Notes: a model not told the origin generated them from the sequence alone. 64,000 nucleotides of DNA from Lachnospiraceae bacterium (GCA_017517305.1 JAFWZV010000021.1:1-64000), one strand, 5' to 3'. Counted from the stretch's first letter, positions 41,050-50,260 are shown. Made by a program: numbers and translations.

Positions 41050-42097
41050 CTAGTATTTCCTCACTGTCAACCCAACTGCCACACAAATTGCCATTGGGGT
41101 GAAATATCATTTCATAAACCATATCCTTATTCTTATCCTTTTCCACATATTGCTGATTCAAATCTGCGGATTCTGAGGCTACAGTCATTTCATGATACTT
41201 ATATATTTCAACATAATAGTAGTAGCCTAAAATATTAAGATAAGGAACAAAGTCGCTATCCTTCTCCATAGCCTCCCAAATGTCATTAAGGCGTATTTTG
41301 TTATCCAAGCAGTATCTTATTTTTTCAGTATTAACTGCATCCCCAGAAAAGTCCATAAGCTCCCTGAATATAACATTATTTACACCCATCTGCCTATAAA
41401 ATTCCAGATACTCTTTTAATCTGTCCACACTGTTAACACTTTCTTTAAGCAACAGACAACTAAGTCTATGATTTAATGGACTGCTATTTGTAATATCTAT
41501 TATTTGCTTTAGCATCTGATTGTCACAGTACTCTTCATCCTTATGATATCTCATTATTCTTAAGTTAAGCTCATCCTTTTCACTGGCTCTGCTTATATTC
41601 AAATGATCAAAATTATATCTAATCAGCTGCTCTATAATCCTTTCATTCCCCTTAACCTTCTTTAGAAGACCACTGCCATTGGTGGTTATGGTTCTTTTTC
41701 TAAAGCCATAATCATCTATCATCTTGATTACAAGAGGCAGCTTCGGTGATAGGCTTGGCTCTCCCCCAGTTATTGATACACTAGGATTAAGTGGTCTAAT
41801 AAGACTTAGCACCTTATCCAGTCTTCTAAAATACTCAGCTTCATCCTGAATATGGGGCTTGATATACATGGCCTGTCTGTGACTATATCTTAGCTGCGCC
41901 ACACAAAACCTACAATCTGCATTGCAGTAATCATCTAGGAATATACTAAAATTAAAATTCTTATATATCCTTTTATCACCACACTGAGGAAAGGAAAAGT
42001 TAGTATACTCATACTGACCTATATCATAATTATTCTGTCTTTCATATCTAAGCTTACGAGAAAATGCTATCTCTCTTTCGCTACCAACCTTTATCAT
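41036..42097 (-). CDS. Radical SAM protein, paralogue of the downstream fusion
   Basis: 353 residues. The cluster motif YCNADCRFC gives Cys58, Cys62 and Cys65; SITGGEPSLS and KRTITTNGSG follow. From the phrase KNFNFSIFLDDYCNADCRFC to FHPNGNLCGSW it parallels the C-terminal half of the 658-residue protein, so the two are paralogues, one with and one without the DHH-like domain. It abuts the third radical SAM gene (next base after its stop). Probably modifies the same substrate or acts in sequence; unknown. Confidence 0.8.
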   Translation of the reverse strand: MIKVGSEREIAFSRKLRYERQNNYDIGQYEYTNFSFPQCGDKRIYKNFNFSIFLDDYCNADCRFCVAQLRYSHRQAMYIKPHIQDEAEYFRRLDKVLSLIRPLNPSVSITGGEPSLSPKLPLVIKMIDDYGFRKRTITTNGSGLLKKVKGNERIIEQLIRYNFDHLNISRASEKDELNLRIMRYHKDEEYCDNQMLKQIIDITNSSPLNHRLSCLLLKESVNSVDRLKEYLEFYRQMGVNNVIFRELMDFSGDAVNTEKIRYCLDNKIRLNDIWEAMEKDSDFVPYLNILGYYYYVEIYKYHEMTVASESADLNQQYVEKDKNKDMVYEMIFHPNGNLCGSWVDSEEILDGYR

Positions 42098-42772
42098 TTA
42101 TTTTAGTCCCTTCTCATGCTCACTTCTGCCAATCAAATCTGTCCCAAAACAGCTTCCATCTGACGCATATATTTTCCAATTCTCAATATTTTGAACTATA
42201 ACAGGGCCTTCATAGTCACTTCCAGTTAATCGCCCATACCCTTGAAGATAAAACACATTTGAAATCTCAACCAAGCCATACTTTACAAGCTCCTGTTCCA
42301 AGTCTTCATCCCCCTGCCTTCTCTTACGAACATTGCACAATATTTGAAGTCCTTTAGTGTCCCATGTAGCTTCATATAGCTTCTTCACAGTCTCCATATG
42401 CCCAGGCACATTCTGATTAATATAATAATTTATACTAATCTTAATCAACAATTCTATCTTATAAGTCTTGGCAATCCTTTTAAACTCCTCAAAATAATCA
42501 GGTAGCTTTATACCATTTGTCAAAAGAATTACCTTATTGCACCTGCCTGTTGCAATTGCATACCCTATAAATTCAAGAACTTGATTGTGACAAAGTGGCT
42601 CTCCACCCTCTAGCTGAAGCTCAAAGCTTCCACTTACACCATCAATAATTCCCTGAAATGTGTCCTCATCCATATAGGTACCCTTATCTGTCCCACTGTA
42701 CATACAGCAAAAAGGGCAATCTATATTGCAATGATTAGTTATGTTTATATATAGTCTTGTCCCCTGTTTCAA
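42098..42772 (-). CDS. Short radical SAM protein
   Basis: 224 residues, smaller than usual radical SAM enzymes and without a C-terminal extension. The cluster motif is NHCNIDCPFC (Cys15, Cys19, Cys22), followed by QLEGGEPLCH and KVILLTNGIKL, so the SAM-binding half barrel is present. It may be an activase-like or QueE-like minimal enzyme. It overlaps the SulP gene by 4 bases (ATGA) and touches the next radical SAM gene. Confidence 0.78.
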   Translation of the reverse strand: MKQGTRLYINITNHCNIDCPFCCMYSGTDKGTYMDEDTFQGIIDGVSGSFELQLEGGEPLCHNQVLEFIGYAIATGRCNKVILLTNGIKLPDYFEEFKRIAKTYKIELLIKISINYYINQNVPGHMETVKKLYEATWDTKGLQILCNVRKRRQGDEDLEQELVKYGLVEISNVFYLQGYGRLTGSDYEGPVIVQNIENWKIYASDGSCFGTDLIGRSEHEKGLK

Positions 42773-44889
42773 AGATTTTCCTCCAACTTTTTACGTATCT
42801 CCTGCATCCTCTCATAATACTCCGGATGCTGTTCTTTAAGATGCTCCTCAATCTCAAGTCTATGTCGTTTAAGAAGTTCTAAAGCCTCTGGGCTTAAATT
42901 ATTAATCTTAGACTCAATAACTCTTCTTCTTTGTTCAATTCGTTTCTCTATCTCCTCAACATCATCAAAGCCTTGTGTCTCAAGCTCTGTAAGATGGAAT
43001 TCCAAACGCTCAAGAAGCTCGTCCTCGTCGAATAATCCCATGCGTCCCCAAGGCACATGCTGTTCTGCCTCCATTATCTTCTTCATACTGTGGTCCTTAG
43101 TATGAATCAGTTCATCTGCCATTTGAGTTGCCAGCTGCTCCATTCTTTCTTCCGCGCTATCTCCAAAGGCCCACTCAAATTCCGCTAATCGCTCGTTGGC
43201 TTCAACATATTCATAAGGTTCGTCCTCTCCATGTCCTTCCAAGGGATAAGGCTTCTCCACACCTGCAGCGCGAAGAGAAAGGGAAATGGTCCTTCTAACA
43301 GCTCCCTCTTCAATAAGACTACCTGCACCATATGCACGTAGCTGATCATTTACAGAATCCACGTGCTCAGCCATAAAAAAGCTAATCCCTTTTGCCCTAA
43401 GATTATTATTAAGAATCACTAATCGTTCCGCCGCTGTCATATCAATATTACCAATACCTCTGGCATCTACTATCACTTGTTTCACATCATTATCTATAGC
43501 CGCTTCTATATCTTTTTGAAATGCATCCCAGTTGGCAAAGAAGAGATTGCCACTAAAACGATATATCACAGTATTCTTTATAGGCTTAGCACTTTTATTA
43601 CGCTTAAGTGTATAGAAATCCTCATGTCCAGGAATTACTCCAAGATAGGACTTTGGAGGTACTACTGCACGGGCTATTACAGCAACAAAAGAAAGAATTA
43701 CACCGATTATTACTCCATATACAGTTCCCAGAAGAAGAACTCCAAGACAGGCTACTGCAAAAATTACAAACTCTCGTTTATCCTGTTTCCATGTTTTTTT
43801 TGCTACATCTATTTCTATAATTCCAATAAGTGCAGCTATAACAATACCAGTTAATATAGGAACAGGAAGATATGATAAAAGCTGTGTCCCAAACAGAAGC
43901 ACCAAAACCATGGTAATAGCGGCAGTTATAGACATCACCTGTGACTTTCCACCATATTGATCTGCTATGCCTGACCTTGAAACACTTCCATTGATAGGAC
44001 AGCAGCCTACACTTGCTCCTGCTATATTACTTATAGCGTAAGCAAGCACCTCCCTATTGTTATTAATTTTGTAATTGTATTTCATGGCGTAATTGCTAGC
44101 GGTAAGTAAGGTTTGCGCCACAATAACAAGAGCAATTGATAAGGACAGCATCACAATATCTGTAGCATAATTTGCTAACCAAGAAAGCTTTGGAATATGT
44201 AAGGATGGAAGTCCTCCCTCCACTGACGGTAGAAGTGCAACACCTTTAATTTCCAAATCAAAGAATATCCCTATACACGCACCTATCACAAGCATCACTA
44301 CAGACATAGGAAACTTAGGTGCAATTTTTTTAGATACCAAAATAATGATAACCGTTCCTATACCAAGAAGGGCAGATACTAAATTAAATGCCTTATGCTG
44401 CTCGCAAATATTGATGATAAGTGCTACTAACTCTCCTGTGCCTGCATTTCCGCCAAAAAGCTTAGGTAGCTGCATTAGTATAATAGTTATTCCAATACCT
44501 GAAATAAAACCTCCCATAACAGGCTTGGATATAAAATTCACCAACCTTCCAGCTTTCAAAAAAACGAATATCAAAAGCCATGCTGCAGTCATCAGTGTTA
44601 TAACCGGAACTATTTCCATAGCCTCCACACTACCTGCAACTATTCCAAATCCGGCAAGAGCACTACCCACTAAAGCAGCCGGTGTTGCATCCACCCCAAT
44701 AATCACCTGTGGAGATGAAGCAAAAAAGCTGTACAACAGAATAGGTAAAATGGATCCATATAATCCATATACTGCTGGTAGGCCAGCAACCTGCGCATAT
44801 CCCATAGATATAGGTATTGACACTAATGCCACTATAATGCCAGCAAAAACATCCTTTATTAAATTATCCTTTCGTAGTTGTAAGTTCAT
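42769..44889 (-). CDS. SulP-family anion transporter with STAS domain and long C-terminal tail
   Basis: 706 residues. The N-terminal 400 residues hold the ~14 membrane segments of SulP/SLC26 transporters (AGIIVALVSIPISMGYAQVA, then ASVGCCPINGSVSRSGIADQ). The STAS domain (about 430-530) contains VIVDARGIGNIDMTAAERL. A charged tail of about 150 residues (helical, Glu/Arg-rich) follows. It would move sulfate, bicarbonate, or another small anion across the membrane. It is the first gene of the radical SAM operon, suggesting it brings in or exports an anionic substrate or product of that pathway. Confidence 0.88.
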   Translation of the reverse strand: MNLQLRKDNLIKDVFAGIIVALVSIPISMGYAQVAGLPAVYGLYGSILPILLYSFFASSPQVIIGVDATPAALVGSALAGFGIVAGSVEAMEIVPVITLMTAAWLLIFVFLKAGRLVNFISKPVMGGFISGIGITIILMQLPKLFGGNAGTGELVALIINICEQHKAFNLVSALLGIGTVIIILVSKKIAPKFPMSVVMLVIGACIGIFFDLEIKGVALLPSVEGGLPSLHIPKLSWLANYATDIVMLSLSIALVIVAQTLLTASNYAMKYNYKINNNREVLAYAISNIAGASVGCCPINGSVSRSGIADQYGGKSQVMSITAAITMVLVLLFGTQLLSYLPVPILTGIVIAALIGIIEIDVAKKTWKQDKREFVIFAVACLGVLLLGTVYGVIIGVILSFVAVIARAVVPPKSYLGVIPGHEDFYTLKRNKSAKPIKNTVIYRFSGNLFFANWDAFQKDIEAAIDNDVKQVIVDARGIGNIDMTAAERLVILNNNLRAKGISFFMAEHVDSVNDQLRAYGAGSLIEEGAVRRTISLSLRAAGVEKPYPLEGHGEDEPYEYVEANERLAEFEWAFGDSAEERMEQLATQMADELIHTKDHSMKKIMEAEQHVPWGRMGLFDEDELLERLEFHLTELETQGFDDVEEIEKRIEQRRRVIESKINNLSPEALELLKRHRLEIEEHLKEQHPEYYERMQEIRKKLEENL

Positions 44890-44923
44890 TTTTACCTCTC
44901 AACAAGTTAATATTTTTTCAAAA

Positions 44924-44963
44924 AAATATGTTACAAAGTTTTCCTAAACATTGTAACATATTT
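44924..44963 (-). terminator. Terminator after the metallophosphoesterase gene
   Basis: 13-bp perfect stem (44951-44963 with 44924-44936, AAATATGTTACAA) and a 14-nt loop, running into seven T on the minus strand. It separates the phosphoesterase gene from the SulP operon. Confidence 0.8.
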
Positions 44964-44997
44964 ATATAGTATCGTCTTTTAATTTTTGGTGAATATT

Positions 44998-45876
44998 TTA
45001 TTTTACATTAATTATTACCAATTCTGGCCTATTAAATATTCTAGGCACCTTAATCCCCTCTCTATCAAGTCCACGACTTACAATTAAGGTTCCTCCTTCA
45101 TACTCATACAAACCGCCTGCATACTTTGGGAACAAGCCCTGGTCAGGAGCATATAAACCATTCAATATACCTGGTATTCTCCATTGCCCGCCATGGGCAT
45201 GACCACTTAGTACCAGATCAAAACCATACTGGCTATACAAATCATAATATTCTGGTCTATGAGAAAGCAAAAGAGTGTAATATTCTCTATTTACACGTTG
45301 ATTTATACGTTTCATCTGGGTTTCTAAGGTTTCCCCACCATCTAAGTACACATAATTATCTGGATCAGCTACTCCACAAATATTTACCTGCTGTCCGTTT
45401 ATGTTAATAGTATCTACATCACCTTCTAAAACTGTTATGCCATAAGATTTCACGATGGAAATAATATTATCCACATCCTTGCTCCAATACTCATGATTAC
45501 CAGTAACATAATAGCATTTGTATTTCTTGGACAATATGGCTATTGTCTCCTCTGATTCTTCATAGTCTATCTTATCGTCAAATATATCTCCCCCTAATAG
45601 CACCACATCTGGATTTTCCTTATCAATAGCATCTATTAAGGTACTTTGATTCTTGCCATATGTATTCCCGTGTAAATCCGTAATTAAAGCGATTTTAAAG
45701 GAATTTTCAACCTTAGAGCTATCAATTGTATATTTAACGGTTTTAAGACGAAAATCGCAGGATATTAATATTAATAACACCACTAATATCAATGCTATCA
45801 ATTTATTTTTTCTTTTCTTTGACTTAATTATATCCTTAGAGACTTCATCTATTATGCCTTGATTATCTTGTTCCAT
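44998..45876 (-). CDS. Membrane-anchored metallophosphoesterase (YaeI-like)
   Basis: 292 residues. One hydrophobic segment (about 24-40), then a calcineurin-like phosphoesterase with TDLHG (Asp67, His69), LLGGDIFDD (Asp97), TGNHEYW, LLSHRPE and SGHAHGGQW: all five metal-site blocks are present. The hydrophobic end LILISC could serve as lipobox, but an internal cytoplasmic stretch precedes it, so a type II anchor is more likely. The family includes UDP-2,3-diacylglucosamine-type and phosphodiester hydrolases; here an extracellular phosphodiesterase. Confidence 0.85.
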   Translation of the reverse strand: MEQDNQGIIDEVSKDIIKSKKRKNKLIALILVVLLILISCDFRLKTVKYTIDSSKVENSFKIALITDLHGNTYGKNQSTLIDAIDKENPDVVLLGGDIFDDKIDYEESEETIAILSKKYKCYYVTGNHEYWSKDVDNIISIVKSYGITVLEGDVDTININGQQVNICGVADPDNYVYLDGGETLETQMKRINQRVNREYYTLLLSHRPEYYDLYSQYGFDLVLSGHAHGGQWRIPGILNGLYAPDQGLFPKYAGGLYEYEGGTLIVSRGLDREGIKVPRIFNRPELVIINVK

Positions 45877-46002
45877 ACTTTTACCTCATATTCACTACAT
45901 TTTCCTGTTTCATAACCCTTATTTGTTATATCACAACACTGCTTAAATATACAAGTATCTTTAGCTTCACAAAAAATTCTTACATTTTCGACAAAAATTT
46001 AT

Positions 46003-46031
46003 TTTCCACATAATGTATTCTATGTTATAAT
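46003..46031 (+). promoter_or_regulatory. Promoter of the formate/nitrite channel gene
   Basis: TTTCCA (46003-46008), 17-bp spacer, consensus TATAAT (46026-46031), 54 bp before the start. The leader contains the 11-bp direct repeat GAATCTTTACT twice (46051-46072). Confidence 0.65.
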
Positions 46032-46084
46032 TTTTCTGTAATTCTTTACCGAATCTTTACTGAATCTTTACTAGGAGGTTATAT

Positions 46085-46921
46085 ATGCATTCACCCATAG
46101 AAATTGCAAAAAATTATGTAGATATCGGAATACATAAAACTATGATGTCAGCTTTTAAAATGTTGCTTCTGGGCTTCTTCGCTGGCTTATTTATATCCTT
46201 TGCAGGTATAGCTGCAACCACAGCAACCGCAACTATGGAAACTGCTTCTGCAGGTAGACTTATTGCCGCAATCGTATTCCCAGCTGGTATGGCCATGGTT
46301 CTTATAGCTGGTAGTGAGCTTTTCACCGGAAATAATTTGATTATTATATCAGTACTTGAGAAAAAGGTTACTGTGGCTAAAATGCTTAAGAACTGGTTTT
46401 TCGTATACATAGGAAACTTTTTAGGAGCTATGTTCGTAGCCGCAATGGTTACCTATGGACACGTTCCTGATTTATTTGAAGGAAAGCTTGCTGAAGCTGT
46501 TATTAATTCAGGTGTCATCAGAACCAGTATGGGTTTTGGCGATGGCTTAATAAGAGGAATATTGTGTAATATCCTAGTATGTATCGCGGTTTGGATGGCA
46601 TTTGCATCAAAGGATGTATCTGGTAAGCTTTTAATCAGCTTCTGGCCAGTTATGCTTTTTGTCCTCTGTGGTTTTGAGCACTGTATAGCTGATATGTATT
46701 ACTGTATGGCTGCACTGTTTACATCTGCGGAGTATGGTATTCAAGCAGATACCCTTACCTGGGGTAATTTTATAACTCATAATCTAATACCTGTTACACT
46801 TGGAAATCTTATAGGTGGTGTGGGAGTTGGTACCGGATACTGGCTTGCATATCTTGCTAAGACTCCATTTGTACACACTGACCACGAACAAGAGGATATT
46901 GACATAGCCGAGGAGTACTAG
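46085..46921 (+). CDS. Formate/nitrite transporter family channel (FocA/NirC-like)
   Basis: 278 residues, normal length. AGGAGG is six bases before the ATG. Six membrane helices; MVLIAGSELFTGNNLI is the omega-loop/helix-break signature, and GFEHCIADMY carries the conserved central-gate His in the GFEHxxA motif. The protein forms pentameric channels for formate or nitrite/hydrosulfide. In a fermenting anaerobe, formate export is the likeliest job, but no pfl gene is adjacent. Confidence 0.92.
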   Translation: MHSPIEIAKNYVDIGIHKTMMSAFKMLLLGFFAGLFISFAGIAATTATATMETASAGRLIAAIVFPAGMAMVLIAGSELFTGNNLIIISVLEKKVTVAKMLKNWFFVYIGNFLGAMFVAAMVTYGHVPDLFEGKLAEAVINSGVIRTSMGFGDGLIRGILCNILVCIAVWMAFASKDVSGKLLISFWPVMLFVLCGFEHCIADMYYCMAALFTSAEYGIQADTLTWGNFITHNLIPVTLGNLIGGVGVGTGYWLAYLAKTPFVHTDHEQEDIDIAEEY

Positions 46922-46926
46922 CCTTA

Positions 46927-47103
46927 GCAACGAGCTATGCACCCATAATAAAAAACACATGCACAAATTTATTTGTACGCATGTGTTTTTTATTATGGGT
47001 ATACAGCGACTGCGGCGGGCCAACCATGCTTTGCATGGTTGGACTGGCATAGCTCATTGCTTTTTCCCATGCAAAGCATGGTTGGACTTGCATAGCTCGT
47101 TGC
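46927..47103. repeat. Mosaic of inverted and direct repeats between focA-like gene and rplQ
   Basis: Outer 14-bp perfect arms GCAACGAGCTATGC (46927-46940) and its complement (47090-47103), with another near-copy at 47048-47061. Inside are two ~42-bp direct repeats (about 47024-47065 and 47068-47107), each with a CCATGC-N3-GCATGG hairpin followed by TTGGACT, a spacer base, and GCATAGCTCRTTGC. It looks like a duplicated small palindromic element. Confidence 0.65.
46941..47000. terminator. Bidirectional 22-bp stem terminator after the channel gene
   Basis: Perfect 22-bp inverted repeat (46941-46962 with 46979-47000) with A-run on one arm and T-run on the other, and an inner ACAAAT/ATTTGT stem. 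It ends the plus-strand channel transcript and may stop minus-strand read-through. Confidence 0.85.
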
Positions 47104-47114
47104 TATGCAACAAA

Positions 47115-47142
47115 AAAAGCACTTGGAAACCCAAGTGCTTTT
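47115..47142 (-). terminator. Terminator of the ribosomal protein supercluster
   Basis: AAAAGCACTTGG pairs with CCAAGTGCTTTT, 12-bp perfect stem, 4-nt loop, followed by a T-run on the minus strand; 15 bp past the rplQ stop. Confidence 0.92.
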
Positions 47143-47157
47143 ATATTAGCTATACTC

Positions 47158-47694
47158 TTATACTAACTCAAGGATAACAACCATAGCGCCATCGCCACGT
47201 CTCTCGCCAACCTTAACGATTCTAGTGTATCCACCCTTACGTGATGCATACTTAGCACCGTACTCGTCGAATAACTTAGCAACTAAGTCAACCTTCTTAG
47301 TGTTAGCCTTCTTACCAGCTGCCTCAGTTGGAACCTCAACTACTGGATATAATACCTTAAGCATCTGTCTTCTAGCATGAAGTCTTGAAGGCTGATCCTT
47401 CTTAACCTTCTTCTCTACCTCAGTGTACTGAGTTACCTTCTTACCATCAACAACTTCCTTAACTCTCTTGCCATCCTTATCCTTCTTAGCAACCTTAGCA
47501 GTTACAGTAACCTCATCGAAGTTATCCTTTTCCTTAACTGCAAGTGTGATAAGGTGCTCAGCAATCTTACGAACTTCCTTAGCTCTAGCCTCAGTAGTCT
47601 CAATCTTTCCATGGTAAAGTAACTGAGTTACCTGATTACGAAGTAATGCCTTTCTCTGATCTGATTTCTTTCCAAGCTTTCTATACATAGCCAT
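47158..47694 (-). CDS. rplQ: 50S ribosomal protein L17, extended form
   Basis: 178 residues against about 115-125 in most bacteria. The N-terminal core ([20 protein letters not shown]) and C-terminal [17 protein letters not shown] are canonical. The extra ~50 residues lie between about 60 and 130, Lys-rich ([20 protein letters not shown]). Such insertions are seen in Lachnospiraceae L17. Last gene of the alpha operon, followed by a strong terminator. Confidence 0.97.
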   Translation of the reverse strand: MAMYRKLGKKSDQRKALLRNQVTQLLYHGKIETTEARAKEVRKIAEHLITLAVKEKDNFDEVTVTAKVAKKDKDGKRVKEVVDGKKVTQYTEVEKKVKKDQPSRLHARRQMLKVLYPVVEVPTEAAGKKANTKKVDLVAKLFDEYGAKYASRKGGYTRIVKVGERRGDGAMVVILELV

Positions 47695-47770
47695 AATAAA
47701 TTTTCCTCCTTACCCTTTATGGGTCTTCACTGTGCCTACTATTATTCAGCGTGAGTGGTAATCGTTTATC

Positions 47771-48751
47771 CTACTCGTCTCCTGACTTAAGTGATAAACC
47801 TAAATCCTTTAATTTACCTAAAACTTCCTCAAGTGACTTACGACCAAGGTTACGAACCTTCATCATATCCTCTGAAGTCTTGTTTGTTAATTCTTCTACA
47901 GTGTTAATTCCTGCTCTCTTGAGACAGTTATGTGAACGAACTGAGAGCTCAAGCTCATCAATGTTCATCTCAAGAACCTTCTCCTTCTCATCATCAGCCT
48001 TCTCAGCCATAACCTCAACTGAGTTAGCAATCTCTGATAAGTCAATGAAAAGAGCTAAAAGCTCACTTAAAACCTTAGCTGCAAGGCTAACAGCCTCATC
48101 TGGTGCTAATGTTCCATTAGTATATACATCAAGAGTAAGCTTATCATAATCTGTAATCTGTCCAACACGTGTATTCTCTACTGTAAGGTTTACACGCTCT
48201 ACTGGAGTATAGATTGAATCTACAGCAATTGCCTCTATAGATGCATCATAATGCTTATTCTTGTCAGAACCTACGTATCCTCTACCATCAGTAATCATAA
48301 GCTCCATCTCTAATTTAGCATCCTTGCCACTTAAGTTAGCAATTACTAAATCTGGATTAAGAATCTCAAGATCACCTTCTTCAATCTTGATGTCACCAGC
48401 AGTAACAACACAGTCACCAGCCATATCGATGTAAGCACGATAAATCTTCTTAGCATCGCCTGAAATAGCGCTGTTCTTGTTGTTATTCTTAATGCATAAG
48501 TTCTTAATATTCATAATTATCTCAGTTACATCTTCCTTAACACCTGGAATTGAACTGAACTCATGAAGTACGCCCTTAATTGTTACCATGCTTACAGCGG
48601 TACCTGGTAATGATGACAACATAATTCTTCTGAGAGAATTACCAAGAGTTGTACCATAACCTCTCTCTAAAGGCTCTACTACAAATTTGCCGTACTTGTT
48701 GTCCTCAGAAATCTCTACGATTTCTATCTTAGGTATTTGAAAATCAAACAC
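47771..48751 (-). CDS. rpoA: RNA polymerase alpha subunit
   Basis: 326 residues. N-terminal dimerisation domain with [20 protein letters not shown] and the C-terminal DNA/activator-binding domain ([21 protein letters not shown], about 245-320). Normal length. It is flanked by rpsD and rplQ, as in all Firmicutes, with a strong hairpin in the gap before it. Confidence 0.98.
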   Translation of the reverse strand: MFDFQIPKIEIVEISEDNKYGKFVVEPLERGYGTTLGNSLRRIMLSSLPGTAVSMVTIKGVLHEFSSIPGVKEDVTEIIMNIKNLCIKNNNKNSAISGDAKKIYRAYIDMAGDCVVTAGDIKIEEGDLEILNPDLVIANLSGKDAKLEMELMITDGRGYVGSDKNKHYDASIEAIAVDSIYTPVERVNLTVENTRVGQITDYDKLTLDVYTNGTLAPDEAVSLAAKVLSELLALFIDLSEIANSVEVMAEKADDEKEKVLEMNIDELELSVRSHNCLKRAGINTVEELTNKTSEDMMKVRNLGRKSLEEVLGKLKDLGLSLKSGDE

Positions 48752-48806
48752 TATTAACCCTCCTTTTGGAAAACCGGTGTACTCTAGTTACATCTTTTAA
48801 CTACAA

Positions 48807-48841
48807 GTATATACCACGTTAAAATATAACGCGGTATATAC
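48807..48841 (-). promoter_or_regulatory. Strong hairpin in the rpsD-rpoA gap
   Basis: 15-bp stem with one G-U (48827-48841 with 48807-48821; GTATATACC core arms) and a 5-nt loop, with no T-run after it. It could be a processing or stability element, or part of S4 autoregulation. Confidence 0.5.
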
Positions 48842-48852
48842 CAACTTAAATC

Positions 48853-49446
48853 TTACTTTGAATATAACTCGACAATAAGTGTTTCATTTACAGGTACGTC
48901 AATCTGCTCTCTAAGTGGCTTCTCAACTACAGTACCACTTAAAGTCTCAAGACTAGACTCTAACCAAGCAGGAGCTGTATATCCTGTATTAGCCTCAACG
49001 ATATCCTTATATCTCTGAAGAGACTTGCTCTTCTCTCTAATCTCAATCTTATCACCAGCATTTACTCTGTATGAAGGGATATTTACACACTTGCCATTAA
49101 CAAGAACATGCTTATGATCTACGATCTGTCTAGCCTCTCTTCTTGTTCTAGCAAATCCCATACGGAAAATGATATTATCAAGTCTTAACTCTAATAAAGT
49201 CATAAGGTTTGGTCCAGTAAGACCTGGCATTCTCTCTGCCTTATTGTATAAGTTACGGAAAGGCTTCTCAAGCATACCATAGATGAACTTTGCCTTCTGC
49301 TTCTCTCTAAGCTGAAGACCGTACTCACTTACCTTTCTGTTTGCTCTTGATAATGTTCTGTTTGACTTCTTATTAACACCGAGATACATTGGCTCCATAC
49401 CCAAAGATCTGCATCTCTTAAGAACTGGGGTTCTATCTACTGCCAT
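48853..49446 (-). CDS. rpsD: 30S ribosomal protein S4
   Basis: The start is ATG 49446 (MAVDRTPVLKRCRSLGMEP), with AGGAGGT upstream; the longer frame runs into rpsK. 197 residues. The S4 RNA-binding domain VDHKHVLVNGKCVNIPSYRV is clear. The N-terminus lacks the Cys4 zinc site found in many S4 proteins (only one Cys, in LKRCRSL), so it is the zinc-free type. In other bacteria S4 represses the alpha operon. Confidence 0.97.
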   Translation of the reverse strand: MAVDRTPVLKRCRSLGMEPMYLGVNKKSNRTLSRANRKVSEYGLQLREKQKAKFIYGMLEKPFRNLYNKAERMPGLTGPNLMTLLELRLDNIIFRMGFARTRREARQIVDHKHVLVNGKCVNIPSYRVNAGDKIEIREKSKSLQRYKDIVEANTGYTAPAWLESSLETLSGTVVEKPLREQIDVPVNETLIVELYSK

Positions 49447-49463
49447 TATTCTTGTACCTCCTA

Positions 49464-49862
49464 TTAGACTCTTCTTCTTTTTGGTGGACGACATCCATTA
49501 TGTGGAACTGGAGTAACATCCTTAATACTAACTACATCAATACCACAAGCAGCGAGTGCTCTGATAGCAGCCTCTCTACCTGATCCTGGTCCCTTAACAA
49601 AAACATCTACAGTCTTTAAACCGTATGGTGCTGCAGCCTTTGCAGCAGTCTCAGCTGCCATCTGTGCTGCATAAGGAGTAGACTTTCTAGAACCTCTAAA
49701 GCCTAATCCACCTGCGCTTGCCCAAGATAATGCATTACCCTCGGCATCTGTTAATGTAACAATTGTATTATTAAAAGATGACTGAATATGTGCCTGTCCA
49801 CGATCAACGTTCTTTCTGACACGCTTCTTAGCCACTTTTTTAGTAGTAACTTTCTTAGCCAT
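49464..49862 (-). CDS. rpsK: 30S ribosomal protein S11
   Basis: 132 residues. [20 protein letters not shown] and the C-terminal [17 protein letters not shown] are diagnostic. It lies between rpsM and rpsD in the alpha operon. Confidence 0.98.
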   Translation of the reverse strand: MAKKVTTKKVAKKRVRKNVDRGQAHIQSSFNNTIVTLTDAEGNALSWASAGGLGFRGSRKSTPYAAQMAAETAAKAAAPYGLKTVDVFVKGPGSGREAAIRALAACGIDVVSIKDVTPVPHNGCRPPKRRRV

Positions 49863-49891
49863 TAACCTAAACCTCCCTGGTTATTTATATC

Positions 49892-50260
49892 TTACTTCTT
49901 CTTATTAGCTACTGTCTTCTTAGGACCCTTACGAGTTCTAGCGTTTGTCTTAGTCTTCTGACCACGAACAGGGAGACCCTTTCTATGACGGATACCACGA
50001 TAGCATCCAATCTCCTGTAAACGCTTAATGTTAAGAGCTATTTCTCTACGTAAATCACCCTCTACAACCTGAGTCTCGTTAATGATCTCACTGAGTCTCT
50101 TAACCTCATCGTCAGTTAAATCACGAACTCTTGTATCAGGATTAACATTTGCTTCTTTAAGAATTCTTGTTGCTGAAGTCTTACCAATACCATAGATATA
50201 AGTAAGTCCAACCTCGACACGCTTCTCTCTTGGTAAATCAACACCTGAAATACGAGCCAT
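49892..50260 (-). CDS. rpsM: 30S ribosomal protein S13
   Basis: 122 residues. [25 protein letters not shown] and the basic tail [18 protein letters not shown] are diagnostic. First gene of the alpha block after rpmJ; separated from rpmJ by an unusually long 300-bp gap. Confidence 0.98.
   Translation of the reverse strand: MARISGVDLPREKRVEVGLTYIYGIGKTSATRILKEANVNPDTRVRDLTDDEVKRLSEIINETQVVEGDLRREIALNIKRLQEIGCYRGIRHRKGLPVRGQKTKTNARTRKGPKKTVANKKK

Noticed and set aside
43477..43854. 125-residue plus-strand frame inside the SulP gene
   Set aside because: Antisense shadow of the transporter coding sequence; low-complexity Tyr/Lys/Ile composition.
46784..47050. 88-residue minus-strand frame over the channel gene end and repeats
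   Set aside because: Overlaps the FocA-like gene antisense, has no ribosome binding site, and is made of palindromic repeat sequence.
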